From Pseudomonas neuropathica (GTDB taxonomy: Bacteria; Pseudomonadota; Gammaproteobacteria; Pseudomonadales; Pseudomonadaceae), in NCBI RefSeq assembly GCF_015461835.1, contig NZ_JACOPX010000011.1, positions 1 to 64,000 of the forward strand: 64,000 bases of DNA. The letters run 5' to 3'. Positions 42,538 to 51,411 of the stretch are shown here, piece after piece; position 1 is the stretch's first letter, and each line of letters starts with the position of its first letter. The translations under genes and the position numbers were made by a program. Under the pieces are notes generated by a model. It was not told where the DNA came from and searched no databases. It was given only the letters and a program-made list of their open reading frames with translations.

Positions 42538-44424
42538 TCAGCGATTGCGGGTCAGCAAGGCTGGTTTTTCGCCACGCGGGCGGCTTGGCAGTTGATCGAG
42601 TTGCTCAGGCGTCGGGAAGCGGTCGGCTTTCGATTCCTTGTGCATGATCTTCGGGCCGTTGCTGCGCGGGTTCTGCACGGCTGGCTCGCTACGAGGCTGA
42701 TCGTCACGGGCCGGACGACGGTTGCGCGAGGACGAGGCGGAGTCGTCGCGACGACCCGACTGACCATCACGCGGTGCGCCGTTGCGCGGGCCGCCGCTGC
42801 GTTTGGCTGGCGGGGTGCCGGTGCTCGAGCCGTTGCTGTTGCGCGGACCGTTTTGACGACCCTGCGACTGACCGCCGCGTGGTGCGCCCGAACCTGCGCC
42901 AGCACCTTGAGCCGGTGCGCCTGGACGACGGCCGCGACCGCCGGCAGGGGCAGGCTTGGGCACGTAGTCAACGCGGTTACCGAAGTTATCCACATCGTCG
43001 TCGAGGAACTCGTCCGGTGCGCGATCAGCCGCCGCACGTGGCGGTTGGCTCGGACGCTGTTCGCGGGCTGGGGTGCCTTCGCGCGGCTTCTGTTGACGAG
43101 CAGGGCGCTCGCCACGTTCGCCGGCCGGTTTTTCCTTGCCCTTGTCTTTGCCTTTGTCTTTACGACCGCCGCCACCGCCGCCGCCATTCGGGCCGTCGCC
43201 GCGTGGGCCACGTGGATTGCGCGGGTTACGCACGTCCGGACGCTCACGCACTTCCGGCTTCTCGGCTTCAATGGTGCTCGAATCGAAGCCCATCAGGTCG
43301 CCGTCGGCGATTTTCTGCTTGGTCATGCGTTCGATGCTTTTCAGCAGCTTTTCTTCGTCCGGGGCAACCAGCGAGATCGCCTCGCCCGAACGACCGGCAC
43401 GGCCAGTACGGCCGATACGGTGGACGTAATCTTCATCGACGTTCGGCAGTTCGAAGTTGACCACGTGTGGCAACTGATCGATGTCCAGGCCGCGTGCGGC
43501 GATGTCGGTCGCAACCAGAATGCGCACCTGGTTCGCCTTGAAGTCGGCCAGCGCTTTGGTGCGCGCGTTCTGGCTCTTGTTACCGTGGATCGCTACAGCC
43601 GGCAGGCCGTGCTTGTCCAGATACTCGGCCAGACGGTTGGCGCCGTGCTTGGTGCGGGTGAACACCAGCACCTGTTCCCACGCGCCGGCGGTGATCAGGT
43701 GGGCCAGCAGCGCACGCTTGTGGCTGGCCGGCAGACGGAACACGCGTTGTTCGATGCGCTCGACCGTGGTGTTCGGCGGCGTCACTTCGATGCGTTCCGG
43801 GTTGTGCAGCAGCTTGCCGGCGAGGTCGGTGATGTCTTTGGAGAAGGTCGCCGAGAACAGCAGGTTCTGACGCTTGGACGGCAGGCGCGCGAGGACTTTC
43901 TTCACGTCGTGCACGAAACCCATGTCGAGCATGCGGTCGGCTTCGTCGAGGACGAGGATTTCCACGTGGGACAGGTCAACGCTGCCCTGGCCGCACAGAT
44001 CGAGCAAACGACCCGGGCAGGCGACGAGCACGTCGACGCCACGGGACATGGCCTGAACCTGCGGGTTCATGCCGACGCCGCCGAAGATGCAGGCGCTGAC
44101 GAATTTCAGGTCACGGGCGTAGATCTTGAAGCTCTCGTGAACCTGGGCCGCGAGTTCGCGGGTCGGGGTCAGGACCAGTACGCGCGGTTGGCGCGGGCCA
44201 TGACGCTGGGATTTGTCCGGGTGACCGTTGGGGAACAACCGCTCCAGGATCGGAAGGGCGAAACCGCCGGTTTTACCGGTACCTGTCTGTGCCGCAACCA
44301 TCAGGTCGCGACCTTGCAACACGGCGGGAATGGCCCGCTGTTGCACCGGAGTAGGCTCGGTATAGCCCGCATCTTCGATGGCGCGGACTAAAGCCTCGGA
44401 GAGACCGAGGGAAGCAAAGGACAT
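42538..44424 (-). CDS. rhlE: DEAD-box RNA helicase RhlE
   Basis: A 628-residue ATP-dependent RNA helicase. Core of about 380 residues: Q motif, Walker A AQTGTGKT (45-52), DEAD box (VLDEADRML), SAT, and motif VI (HRIGRTGRAGRSG). The remaining about 240 residues are a disordered Gly/Arg/Pro/Lys-rich tail, typical of Pseudomonas RhlE and likely RNA-binding. ATG at 44424 matches the family start MSFASLGLS; the longer frame upstream is not supported. Roles: mRNA decay and cold growth. Confidence 0.94.
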   Translation of the reverse strand: MSFASLGLSEALVRAIEDAGYTEPTPVQQRAIPAVLQGRDLMVAAQTGTGKTGGFALPILERLFPNGHPDKSQRHGPRQPRVLVLTPTRELAAQVHESFKIYARDLKFVSACIFGGVGMNPQVQAMSRGVDVLVACPGRLLDLCGQGSVDLSHVEILVLDEADRMLDMGFVHDVKKVLARLPSKRQNLLFSATFSKDITDLAGKLLHNPERIEVTPPNTTVERIEQRVFRLPASHKRALLAHLITAGAWEQVLVFTRTKHGANRLAEYLDKHGLPAVAIHGNKSQNARTKALADFKANQVRILVATDIAARGLDIDQLPHVVNFELPNVDEDYVHRIGRTGRAGRSGEAISLVAPDEEKLLKSIERMTKQKIADGDLMGFDSSTIEAEKPEVRERPDVRNPRNPRGPRGDGPNGGGGGGGRKDKGKDKGKEKPAGERGERPARQQKPREGTPAREQRPSQPPRAAADRAPDEFLDDDVDNFGNRVDYVPKPAPAGGRGRRPGAPAQGAGAGSGAPRGGQSQGRQNGPRNSNGSSTGTPPAKRSGGPRNGAPRDGQSGRRDDSASSSRNRRPARDDQPRSEPAVQNPRSNGPKIMHKESKADRFPTPEQLDQLPSRPRGEKPALLTRNR

Positions 44425-44646
44425 GAGTAATCCTGTTTTAGTTAGGGCTTGGCCCAATGGGAGTCTTGCCTGGCGCGAATGGCGTTTAAGAGGACGCAAT
44501 CCCGTCCGGTCCTGCTGCGGTTCCGAAGGCACGTCTGGAGCGCTCGCGCGGGCTGCAAAGCTGCGCTGTAGCGGGTCGAGAGGCCTGTTACGGTTCCGGG
44601 CGTCCGGGCGTGAGCCTGGCGGGAACGCCGGAGTATAACAGAGCAA
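44425..44646 (-). promoter_or_regulatory. Long rhlE 5' region with candidate -10
   Basis: About 220 bp with no gene. A TATACT on the minus strand (44632-44637) is a possible -10, with a poor -35, and would give a leader of about 200 nt. Long leaders are common on cold-responsive helicase mRNAs, but I cannot show a specific structure. Confidence 0.3.
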
Positions 44647-45459
44647 TCACTGCGCGCTGCTTTCCTGCTGCTCAACGGTTTTGCCGCTGGCCGTGGCATT
44701 GCCCAGCGGCGCAGCCATGGCGGGAGCCGCGCCGTAGCGTGCGCTCAGCTCGGCGTAAGCCGGTTCACGCTTGAATCGCTTGAGCTCGGCGCCAAATCGC
44801 TGCACCAGCAAATCCATGCCGGCATTGCGTCTAACCGCGAGAAACTGGCTCTGGCGGCTAATGACAGTGGGGTTTTCGGTGATCTGATCGCGAATATTCA
44901 GCTCATCGAGCAAGTGCTGACCGACGCGGCGATCAGTGATCAGCAAGTCGATGCGACCGCGCACCAGTTTGCCGAAGTTGGCTTCGTGGGTCGGTGCCGG
45001 TTCACGGGTAAACAGTGTTGATTCGCTGAAATCGGGGCTGTACAGATAACCCGGCGAGGTGCCGATGGTCAGACCTTTGAGTTCTTCGAGTTTGCTGAAC
45101 GGGTGCGGCCGGTCGTTGGCGTAGAACAGGACGAACTCGACGTCCGACAGCGGCTCGCTCGGGTAAAGCAGGGTGGCGTCGCGCTCGTCGCTGTGAAAAA
45201 TGTCCAGCGCGCCATCGGCCTGACCGGTCTCAAGCATCGACAGGCAGCGCTTCCACGGCAAGAACTGCCATTCGACTTCGATGCCCAGACGTTTAAAGAC
45301 AATGGCCGTGGTTTCGTAATCCAGCCCGAGGTTTTTACCGTTCTCTTCGTAGACATAGGGCGCCCACGGCTCGGTGACAATACGCAACTTCTCGCCTCGA
45401 GCGGCGAAGCTCAGGCAAGCAAAAACCAGCACGGCGAATAACTGCGTGATCAAAGGCAT
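44647..45459 (-). CDS. Periplasmic substrate-binding protein, amino-acid ABC type
   Basis: A 270-residue protein with signal peptide (about 1-22) and a type II periplasmic binding fold (SBP_bac_3): KLRIVTEPWAPYVYEENGK near the start and VRGRIDLLITDRRVG later. No permease or ATPase gene adjoins it, so it may be an orphan sensor-like or accessory binding protein. A Ser/Gln-rich tail follows the domain. Ligand unknown. Confidence 0.8.
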   Translation of the reverse strand: MPLITQLFAVLVFACLSFAARGEKLRIVTEPWAPYVYEENGKNLGLDYETTAIVFKRLGIEVEWQFLPWKRCLSMLETGQADGALDIFHSDERDATLLYPSEPLSDVEFVLFYANDRPHPFSKLEELKGLTIGTSPGYLYSPDFSESTLFTREPAPTHEANFGKLVRGRIDLLITDRRVGQHLLDELNIRDQITENPTVISRQSQFLAVRRNAGMDLLVQRFGAELKRFKREPAYAELSARYGAAPAMAAPLGNATASGKTVEQQESSAQ

Positions 45460-45533
45460 GGCTTGAGATTACGACGAGAAACGCGAAAGAGCCAGAAAGT
45501 GCCTGCACAAGCTCTAATTCGGGGATTTAAAAG

Positions 45534-45614
45534 CAAAAGATCGCAGCCTTCGGCAGCTCCTACAGGTGTAATTAAATCCTATGTAGGAGCTGCCGAAGGC
45601 TGCGATCTTTTGAT
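45534..45614. repeat. Paired REP element, class A
   Basis: Class A arms about 20 bp apart between metF and the divergently oriented upstream region of the binding-protein gene. Confidence 0.92.
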
Positions 45615-45651
45615 CTTGCTTGTTGCTTTCAGCTTGAAGCTTGCCGCTGTT

Positions 45652-46497
45652 TCAACGAGGCAACTTCAGGTTATTCCAGATCGCCAGACTAGGCTCAGCC
45701 TGGTTCATGGAATAGAAGTGCAGACCCGGCGCGCCACCTTGCAGCAGGCGTTCGCACATCTCGCTGACGACTTGCTCACCAAAGCGCTGAATGCTTTGCG
45801 TGTCATCGCCGTAGGCTTCCAGTTGCTTGCGGATCCAGCGCGGAATTTCCGCACCGCAGGCATCGGAGAAACGCGCGAGTTTGCTGTAGTTGGTGATCGG
45901 CATGATCCCCGGAACGATCGGCAGATCCACACCCTGCGCCTGCAAACGCTCGACGAAGTAGAAATAGCTGTCGGCGTTGAAGAAGTACTGGGTGATGGCG
46001 CTGTCGGCGCCGGCACGGGCCTTGCGGATGAAATTGGTCAGATCGTCTTCGTAGTTGCGCGCTTGCGGATGCATCTCCGGGTAAGCGGCAACTTCGATGT
46101 GGAAATGATCACCGGTTTCTTCACGAATGAATTCCACCAGTTCATTGGCGTGACGCAGCTCACCGCTGGTCATGCCCATGCCGGATGGCAGGTCGCCACG
46201 CAGCGCGACGATACGCTTGATGCCGGCAGCCTTGTACTCGTTCAGCAGGCCGCGCAGGTCGTCCTTGCTGTCGCCGACGCACGACAGGTGCGGTGCGGCC
46301 GGTACTTTGACTTCGCTTTCCAGTTGCAGAACGGTGTTGAGGGTGCGATCACGGGTCGAACCACCAGCGCCATAGGTGCAGGAAAAGAAGTCAGGATTGT
46401 ATGTGGCCAGCTGACGGGCAGTGGCGAGCAGTTTTTCATGCCCAGCATCGGTCTTGGTCGGGAAGAACTCGAAGCTGTAGCGACGGTCTTGGGACAT
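45652..46497 (-). CDS. metF: 5,10-methylenetetrahydrofolate reductase
   Basis: A 281-residue FAD-dependent TIM-barrel enzyme that makes 5-methyl-THF for methionine synthase. SFEFFPTKT (N-terminal Glu), TYGAGGSTRDRT, ALRGDLP and AITQYFFNAD are conserved. I start at ATG 46497 (MSQDRRYS); an ATG two codons upstream is also possible. It lies downstream of ahcY on the same strand with a REP pair between, so part of its transcription may come from the SAH riboswitch-controlled message. Confidence 0.94.
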   Translation of the reverse strand: MSQDRRYSFEFFPTKTDAGHEKLLATARQLATYNPDFFSCTYGAGGSTRDRTLNTVLQLESEVKVPAAPHLSCVGDSKDDLRGLLNEYKAAGIKRIVALRGDLPSGMGMTSGELRHANELVEFIREETGDHFHIEVAAYPEMHPQARNYEDDLTNFIRKARAGADSAITQYFFNADSYFYFVERLQAQGVDLPIVPGIMPITNYSKLARFSDACGAEIPRWIRKQLEAYGDDTQSIQRFGEQVVSEMCERLLQGGAPGLHFYSMNQAEPSLAIWNNLKLPR

Positions 46498-46537
46498 GGT
46501 CATACCCTTGGAAACACGTAAGCCGGACGCTGCACCT

Positions 46538-46603
46538 TGTAGGAGCTGCCGCAGGCTGCGATCTTTGCAGATCAAAAGATCGCAGCCTGCGGCAGCTCCT
46601 ACA
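46538..46603. repeat. Paired REP element, class A, between ahcY and metF
   Basis: Class A arms with the CCGCAGG variant and a very short loop, inside a likely ahcY-metF transcript. Confidence 0.92.
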
Positions 46604-46670
46604 CAGAGCGGTCAGCAGCGCCAGTCAGGCAACGCGGTGCGCCAGGCACACCGCGTCGACGCTCAGCCAA

Positions 46671-48080
46671 TCAGTAGCGGTAAGCGTGCGGCTTGAACGG
46701 GCCTTCGACGGTCACGCCGATGTAGTCAGCCTGTTGCTTGGTCAGTTGAGTGACCACGCCGCCGAAGCCGCGAACCATTTCCAGGGCCACTTCTTCGTCG
46801 AGTTTCTTCGGCAGTACTTCAACGGTGAGACGCTCGGCTTTCTGGGCTGGCGACAGGTCGGCGTACTTCTGGCCGAACAGGAAGATCTGCGCCAGCACCT
46901 GGTTGGCGAACGAACCGTCCATGATGCGGCTTGGGTGACCCGTGGCGTTGCCCAGGTTCACCAGGCGGCCTTCGGCCAGCAGGATCAGGTAGTCGTCGTT
47001 CTGCGCGTCGAAAGCGCCCGGGCCGGTACGGTGGATCTTGTGTACCTGCGGCTTCACTTCTTCCCATGCCCAGTTCTTGCGCATGAAAGCGGTGTCGATT
47101 TCGTTGTCGAAGTGACCGATGTTGCAGACAACGGCGCGCTTCTTCAGAGCTTTGAGCATGTTCGCGTCGCAAACATTGACGTTACCGGTGGTGGTCACGA
47201 TCAGGTCGATCTTGCCCAGCAGCGCTTTGTCGATGCTCGCTTCGGAACCGTCGTTGATACCGTCGATGAACGGCGAAACCAGTTCGAAACCGTCCATGCA
47301 CGCTTGCATGGCGCAGATCGGGTCAACTTCGGAAACCTTAACGATCATGCCTTCCTGACGCAGCGACTGAGCGGAGCCCTTGCCCACGTCACCGTAACCG
47401 ATGACCAGCGCTTGCTTGCCGGACAGCAGGTGGTCGGTACCGCGCTTGATCGCATCGTTCAGGCTGTGACGGCAGCCGTACTTGTTGTCGTTCTTGGACT
47501 TGGTCACCGAGTCGTTGACGTTGATGGCCGGGATTTTCAGCTCGCCTTTGGCCAGCATGTCCAGCAGACGGTGTACGCCGGTGGTGGTTTCTTCGGTCAC
47601 GCCGTGAACGCGATCCAGTACTTGTGGGTACTTGTCGTGCAGCAGCTGAGTCAGGTCGCCGCCGTCGTCGAGGATCATGTTGGCGTCCCATGGCTGGCCA
47701 TCCTTCAGGATGGTCTGCTCCAGGCACCACTCGTACTCTTCTTCAGTTTCGCCTTTCCAGGCGAAAACCGGGATGCCGGCAGCAGCGATAGCGGCAGCAG
47801 CCTGATCTTGAGTCGAGAAAATGTTGCACGACGACCAGCGTACTTCGGCACCCAGGGCAACCAGGGTTTCGATCAGCACGGCAGTCTGAATGGTCATGTG
47901 GATGCAGCCGAGGATCTTGGCGCCTTTCAACGGCTGTTCGCCGGAGTACTTGCGACGCAGACCCATCAGGGCCGGCATTTCCGATTCGGCGATGATGGTT
48001 TCGCGACGGCCCCAGGCAGCCAGGGACATGTCGGCAACTTTGTAATCGGTAAAATCTGCAGGCGTGATAACAGCGCTCAT
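46671..48080 (-). CDS. ahcY: S-adenosyl-L-homocysteine hydrolase
   Basis: A 469-residue NAD+-dependent enzyme that splits SAH into homocysteine and adenosine and so relieves product inhibition of methyltransferases. The NAD site GYGDVGKGSAQSL, the substrate motif HMTIQTAVLIETL and the C-terminal KPHAYRY are present. Length includes the insertion usual for proteobacterial AhcY. ATG at 48080 has GAGGCTCTTC upstream, preceded by the riboswitch. Confidence 0.96.
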   Translation of the reverse strand: MSAVITPADFTDYKVADMSLAAWGRRETIIAESEMPALMGLRRKYSGEQPLKGAKILGCIHMTIQTAVLIETLVALGAEVRWSSCNIFSTQDQAAAAIAAAGIPVFAWKGETEEEYEWCLEQTILKDGQPWDANMILDDGGDLTQLLHDKYPQVLDRVHGVTEETTTGVHRLLDMLAKGELKIPAINVNDSVTKSKNDNKYGCRHSLNDAIKRGTDHLLSGKQALVIGYGDVGKGSAQSLRQEGMIVKVSEVDPICAMQACMDGFELVSPFIDGINDGSEASIDKALLGKIDLIVTTTGNVNVCDANMLKALKKRAVVCNIGHFDNEIDTAFMRKNWAWEEVKPQVHKIHRTGPGAFDAQNDDYLILLAEGRLVNLGNATGHPSRIMDGSFANQVLAQIFLFGQKYADLSPAQKAERLTVEVLPKKLDEEVALEMVRGFGGVVTQLTKQQADYIGVTVEGPFKPHAYRY

Positions 48081-48107
48081 GAAGAGCCTCCATTCGTAAT
48101 GTATGCG

Positions 48108-48200
48108 AATGGGCGCCGTTGTGCGTTTAGTGTCCGGCCTGAGCCAGTCAACGCCCCATCCGAGCCTGACAGGTTGAACCTGCTGCAGCGCCCCTCGGAC
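48108..48200 (-). promoter_or_regulatory. SAH riboswitch upstream of ahcY
   Basis: Read on the minus strand, the segment has the SAH riboswitch hallmarks in order: CCGAGGGGCGCTGC, a variable CAGGTT/AACCTG hairpin, CAGGCTCGG pairing with CCGAG to close P1, a spacer arm, then AACGGCGCCC pairing with GGGGCGCT as the pseudoknot-type helix. It ends 28 bases before the ahcY ATG. In known cases SAH binding turns ahcY expression on. Secondary structure was read by eye and no covariance model was run. Confidence 0.9.
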
Positions 48201-48210
48201 AGGTGGCGGG

Positions 48211-48240
48211 AAAACGGTAGCAAGTGAACGTTACCGTTTT
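48211..48240 (-). promoter_or_regulatory. Inverted repeat at the 5' end of the ahcY leader
   Basis: AAAACGGTA and TACCGTTTT form perfect 9 bp arms with a 12 bp centre, directly between the promoter and the riboswitch. It could be a stabilising 5' hairpin in the RNA or a protein operator overlapping the transcription start. Confidence 0.5.
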
Positions 48241-48252
48241 GAAACGGGGGCG

Positions 48253-48280
48253 ATTATAGCCGTCTAGACTGATCTTCCAA
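48253..48280 (-). promoter_or_regulatory. Sigma-70 promoter of ahcY
   Basis: On the minus strand TTGGAA (48280-48275), 16 bp spacer, TATAAT (48258-48253). The expected start is near 48246, giving a leader of about 165 nt that includes the hairpin and the riboswitch. Confidence 0.75.
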
Positions 48281-48400
48281 AGGGTTTCTGTCGGCCAGAT
48301 GAAGATCGTTAATGACGACCATAGTCGAAGCCGCATGGAGCATGACCGCTCAGTCTGCCAAGATACCGTCCATCGTTCGGCAAGACACTCAGGAGTGAAG

Positions 48401-48808
48401 ATGAATTTCCACACCCGCAAATGGGTAAAACCCGAAGACCTCAACCCCAACGGCACCCTGTTCGGTGGCAGCCTGTTGCGCTGGATCGACGAAGAAGCGG
48501 CGATTTACGCGATCGTCCAGTTGGGCAATCAGCGCGTGGTGACCAAGTACATTTCCGAGATCAACTTCGTCAGCGCCTCGCGCCAGGGCGACATTATCGA
48601 ACTGGGCATCACTGCCACCGAGTTCGGCCGCACCTCGATCACCCTGACCTGCGAAGTGCGCAACAAGATCACCCGCAAGAGCATTCTGACGGTTGAGAAG
48701 ATGGTGTTTGTGAACCTCGGTGAAGACGGTTTGCCGGCACCGCACGGGCGCACTGAAATCAAATATGTGAAAGATCAGTTCCAGGAAGATGAGTTAGTCA
48801 CCAAATAA
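48401..48808 (+). CDS. Acyl-CoA thioesterase, hotdog fold
   Basis: A 135-residue single hotdog-domain protein of the YciA/acyl-CoA hydrolase type. The NPNGTLFGGSLLRWIDE segment holds the usual catalytic Asp/Glu region. It hydrolyses acyl-CoA esters of uncertain chain length. ATG at 48401 follows AGGAGTGAAG, a strong ribosome site, so the longer frame upstream is rejected. It diverges from ahcY. Confidence 0.9.
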   Translation: MNFHTRKWVKPEDLNPNGTLFGGSLLRWIDEEAAIYAIVQLGNQRVVTKYISEINFVSASRQGDIIELGITATEFGRTSITLTCEVRNKITRKSILTVEKMVFVNLGEDGLPAPHGRTEIKYVKDQFQEDELVTK

Positions 48809-48824
48809 CATCGGCGGTGCTTTC

Positions 48825-48888
48825 TTCGCGAGCAAGCTCGCTCCCACAAGGATCACGCTGTACCTGTGGGAGCGAGCTTGCTCGCGAA
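48825..48888. repeat. Paired REP element, class B
   Basis: Class B arms about 19 bp apart, 17 bp after the thioesterase gene. Confidence 0.93.
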
Positions 48889-48982
48889 AGCGGTTGTCCT
48901 GTCACCGAAGATTGATCAGGCCACTGAACAGCCATGAACCGCCGGGGTCGTAGGTAAACACCACCCCCACGGTTCCCGCGCC

Positions 48983-49870
48983 ATGACCACCCCCACCGAC
49001 GGCAAGACCCCCGATCTCTCGGCCGATGAGCAACACGAAGTCGAGAAAAGCCAGCCGCCCCGCGCGGCCGTTCTGCATGAAATCATCCGCACCCAAGGCG
49101 ATCAGGAACTGGAGCGCAGCATCGCCGCGCTCTGGTGGTCGGCGTTGGCGGCGGGGTTGACCATGGGCCTGTCATTGATGGGCATGGGTCTGCTCAATTC
49201 GCGTCTGCCCGAAGGTGACGAGTTCAAGGTGATCGCCAGTTTAGGCTACTGCGCAGGCTTCCTCGCGGTGATCCTCGCCCGCCAGCAACTGTTCACCGAA
49301 AACACCTTGACCGCCGTACTGCCGGTCATGACCAAACCGACCCTGAAAAACTTCGGCCGGCTGATCCGGCTCTGGGGTGTGGTGCTGTTCGGCAATCTGT
49401 GCGGCACGATTCTGGTCGCGTACGTGATGCTCGAACTGCCGATCTTCGACACCAAGACTGATCATGCCTTCCTCGAAATAGGGCGCAAGGTCATGGAAAA
49501 CCACGCCAGCCAGATGTTCGCCAAGGGCATCGTTTCCGGCTGGATGATCGCCACCATGGTCTGGATGATTCCGTCCATGGAGAGCGCGAAGATGTGGATC
49601 ATCATCCTCATCACCTATCTGATGGCGCTCGGCGATTTCACCCATATTGTGGTGGGTTCAGCGGAAGTGTCGTATCTGGTGTTTGCCGGCGAGTTGCCGT
49701 GGAGCGATTTCTGGATGGTCTTCGCAGGTCCCACGCTGGCCGGGAACATCATTGGTGGCAGCTTTATCTTTGCGCTGATCAGCCATGCGCAGATTCGCAG
49801 CGAGAGCGGTGCGCCTACGGAGCCTGCGGATCAGGCCGGGAAACCTGATCCGCAGAAGATCAAAAAATGA
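48983..49870 (+). CDS. Formate/nitrite transporter (FNT) family protein, YfdC-like
   Basis: A 295-residue inner-membrane protein with a charged N-terminal tail (1-50) and about six helices. It resembles the FNT family as in E. coli YfdC: ILARQQLFTENTLTAVLPVM carries the FTE motif, and LTYLMALGDFTHIV-like segments follow. Transported anion unknown. The ATG at 48983 has no good ribosome site, so the exact start is uncertain. It converges on the antiporter gene. Confidence 0.8.
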   Translation: MTTPTDGKTPDLSADEQHEVEKSQPPRAAVLHEIIRTQGDQELERSIAALWWSALAAGLTMGLSLMGMGLLNSRLPEGDEFKVIASLGYCAGFLAVILARQQLFTENTLTAVLPVMTKPTLKNFGRLIRLWGVVLFGNLCGTILVAYVMLELPIFDTKTDHAFLEIGRKVMENHASQMFAKGIVSGWMIATMVWMIPSMESAKMWIIILITYLMALGDFTHIVVGSAEVSYLVFAGELPWSDFWMVFAGPTLAGNIIGGSFIFALISHAQIRSESGAPTEPADQAGKPDPQKIKK

Positions 49871-51136
49871 TCAGTGGTGAGCGGGCTCGCGGGCAGTCGC
49901 GGGCTCATGGCGAGTCGCGTACTTGACCAGTTTGCCGATGGTCAGACCCTGCAACAGGATCGACGACAGCACCACGATGTAAGTGATGCTCAGCAGCAGA
50001 TCGCGCTCCGGGCCCAACGGCAGGGCCAGCGCCAGTGCCACCGAAACACCGCCGCGCAAACCGCCCCAGGTCAGAATCCGGATGGTGCCGGCCGGCACCG
50101 TCCGCCAGCGTCGCAGCAGGACAATCGCCGGGGCCACGGTGAGCAGGCGCGACAGCAGAATCGCCACCGCCAACAAGCCTGCCGCGGCCATGTGCAGCCA
50201 GTTGAATGGCAGCAGCAACAACTCCATGCCGATCAGCGCGAACAGCAGCGCGTTGAGCATGTCATCGAGCAGTTCCCAGAAACCGTCCAGATAACGACGG
50301 GTCATGTCATTCATCGCCAGATTGCGCCCGACGTTACCGATGATCAGACCGGCGACCACCATCGCAATCGGTGCGGAAACGTGAATCTCGGTAGACATCG
50401 CCGAACCACCAATGACCAGTGCCAGCGTCAGCATCACGGTGATTTGATGCTGCTCGACGCTTTTGATCATTCGATAGACCAGGTAGCCGATCAGCCCGCC
50501 GAACAGCACGCCGCCAATCGCTTCGTGAACGAACAGCATCGCGGTAGCGCTGAGGGTTGGGGTTTCGCCGAGTTGGGCGATGCCCAGCAGTACGGTGAAC
50601 ACCACCACGGCCGTACCGTCGTTGAACAGCGACTCGCCGACGATGGTGGTTTTCAGCGGTTTCGACGCATTGGCGGTACGCAGCACGCCTAGCACCGCAA
50701 TCGGGTCGGTCGGCGAAATCAGAGCGCCGAACAACAGGCAGTACAGGAAACTCACGTGCCAGCCGAACAGGGCAAAAATGTAATAGGCGAGACTGCCGAT
50801 CACCGTAGTGGCAATCAACACACCGAAGGTCGCCAGCAGGCCGATGGGCCAGCGGTAGCTGCGCAAATCATTGAGGTTAACGTGCAGGGCGCCGGCGAAC
50901 AGCAGGAACGACAGCATCCAGTTCATCAGCAGATCGCCGAAGTCGATCTGGCCGATCAGTTGCTGCACGCGTTCTTCGAGACCGGGGTAGCCGAGCACGC
51001 TCAGGCCTTGCAGGATCAGAGAGAACAGCAGAGCGGTGACCATTACGCCGATGGTCGGCGGCAGGCCGATGAAGCGGAAGTTGACGAAGGTCAGGAGGGT
51101 GGTGAGGCAGATGAAAGCGGCGACAAGTTCAAGCAT
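49871..51136 (-). CDS. Sodium/proton antiporter, CPA1 family
   Basis: A 421-residue polytopic exchanger with about 12 helices. The ion-binding region GALISPTDPIAVLG and the conserved VGESLFNDGTAVVVF motif place it in the NhaP-like CPA1 group, exchanging Na+ or K+ for H+. ATG at 51136 gives a normal hydrophobic start; a longer upstream frame lacks support. The stop is directly next to that of the FNT gene (convergent, 0 bp gap). Confidence 0.9.
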   Translation of the reverse strand: MLELVAAFICLTTLLTFVNFRFIGLPPTIGVMVTALLFSLILQGLSVLGYPGLEERVQQLIGQIDFGDLLMNWMLSFLLFAGALHVNLNDLRSYRWPIGLLATFGVLIATTVIGSLAYYIFALFGWHVSFLYCLLFGALISPTDPIAVLGVLRTANASKPLKTTIVGESLFNDGTAVVVFTVLLGIAQLGETPTLSATAMLFVHEAIGGVLFGGLIGYLVYRMIKSVEQHQITVMLTLALVIGGSAMSTEIHVSAPIAMVVAGLIIGNVGRNLAMNDMTRRYLDGFWELLDDMLNALLFALIGMELLLLPFNWLHMAAAGLLAVAILLSRLLTVAPAIVLLRRWRTVPAGTIRILTWGGLRGGVSVALALALPLGPERDLLLSITYIVVLSSILLQGLTIGKLVKYATRHEPATAREPAHH

Positions 51137-51246
51137 CCGGGGTCCTTTGGATGAGGGGTGAAAGATAGCGCACCGAATCTTTGGTACAGGGGTTGGATGG
51201 GTTGAGTCAGGATCGGGACACAGTTGATGGTGTGATGAGATCAAGA

Positions 51247-51392
51247 GCCCTCTCCCTTAGGGAGAGGGGGAAAGGGAGCAGATCTTCAAGTCTTTCAGGG
51301 CCTGAGTTCGGCTCGAAATTTCAGGTCGATGTAACTCGAACATTCAACACGGTCAGTCCCCTCTCCTTCTGGGAGAGGGTTAGGGTGAGGGC
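51247..51392. repeat. MITE-like palindromic element, copy 4 (inverted)
   Basis: A 146 bp copy in opposite orientation: the core appears as TCAGGTCGATGTA at 51321-51333 (one or two changes), with ends GCCCTCTCCC and TTAGGGTGAGGG. The left end lacks the outermost CCCTCACCC. Confidence 0.8.
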
Positions 51393-51411
51393 GCTTCCTG
51401 GCACAACACGA

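Noticed and set aside
42592..44391. Plus-strand frame of about 600 codons across rhlE
   Set aside because: Shadow of rhlE; the DEAD-box motifs are on the minus strand.
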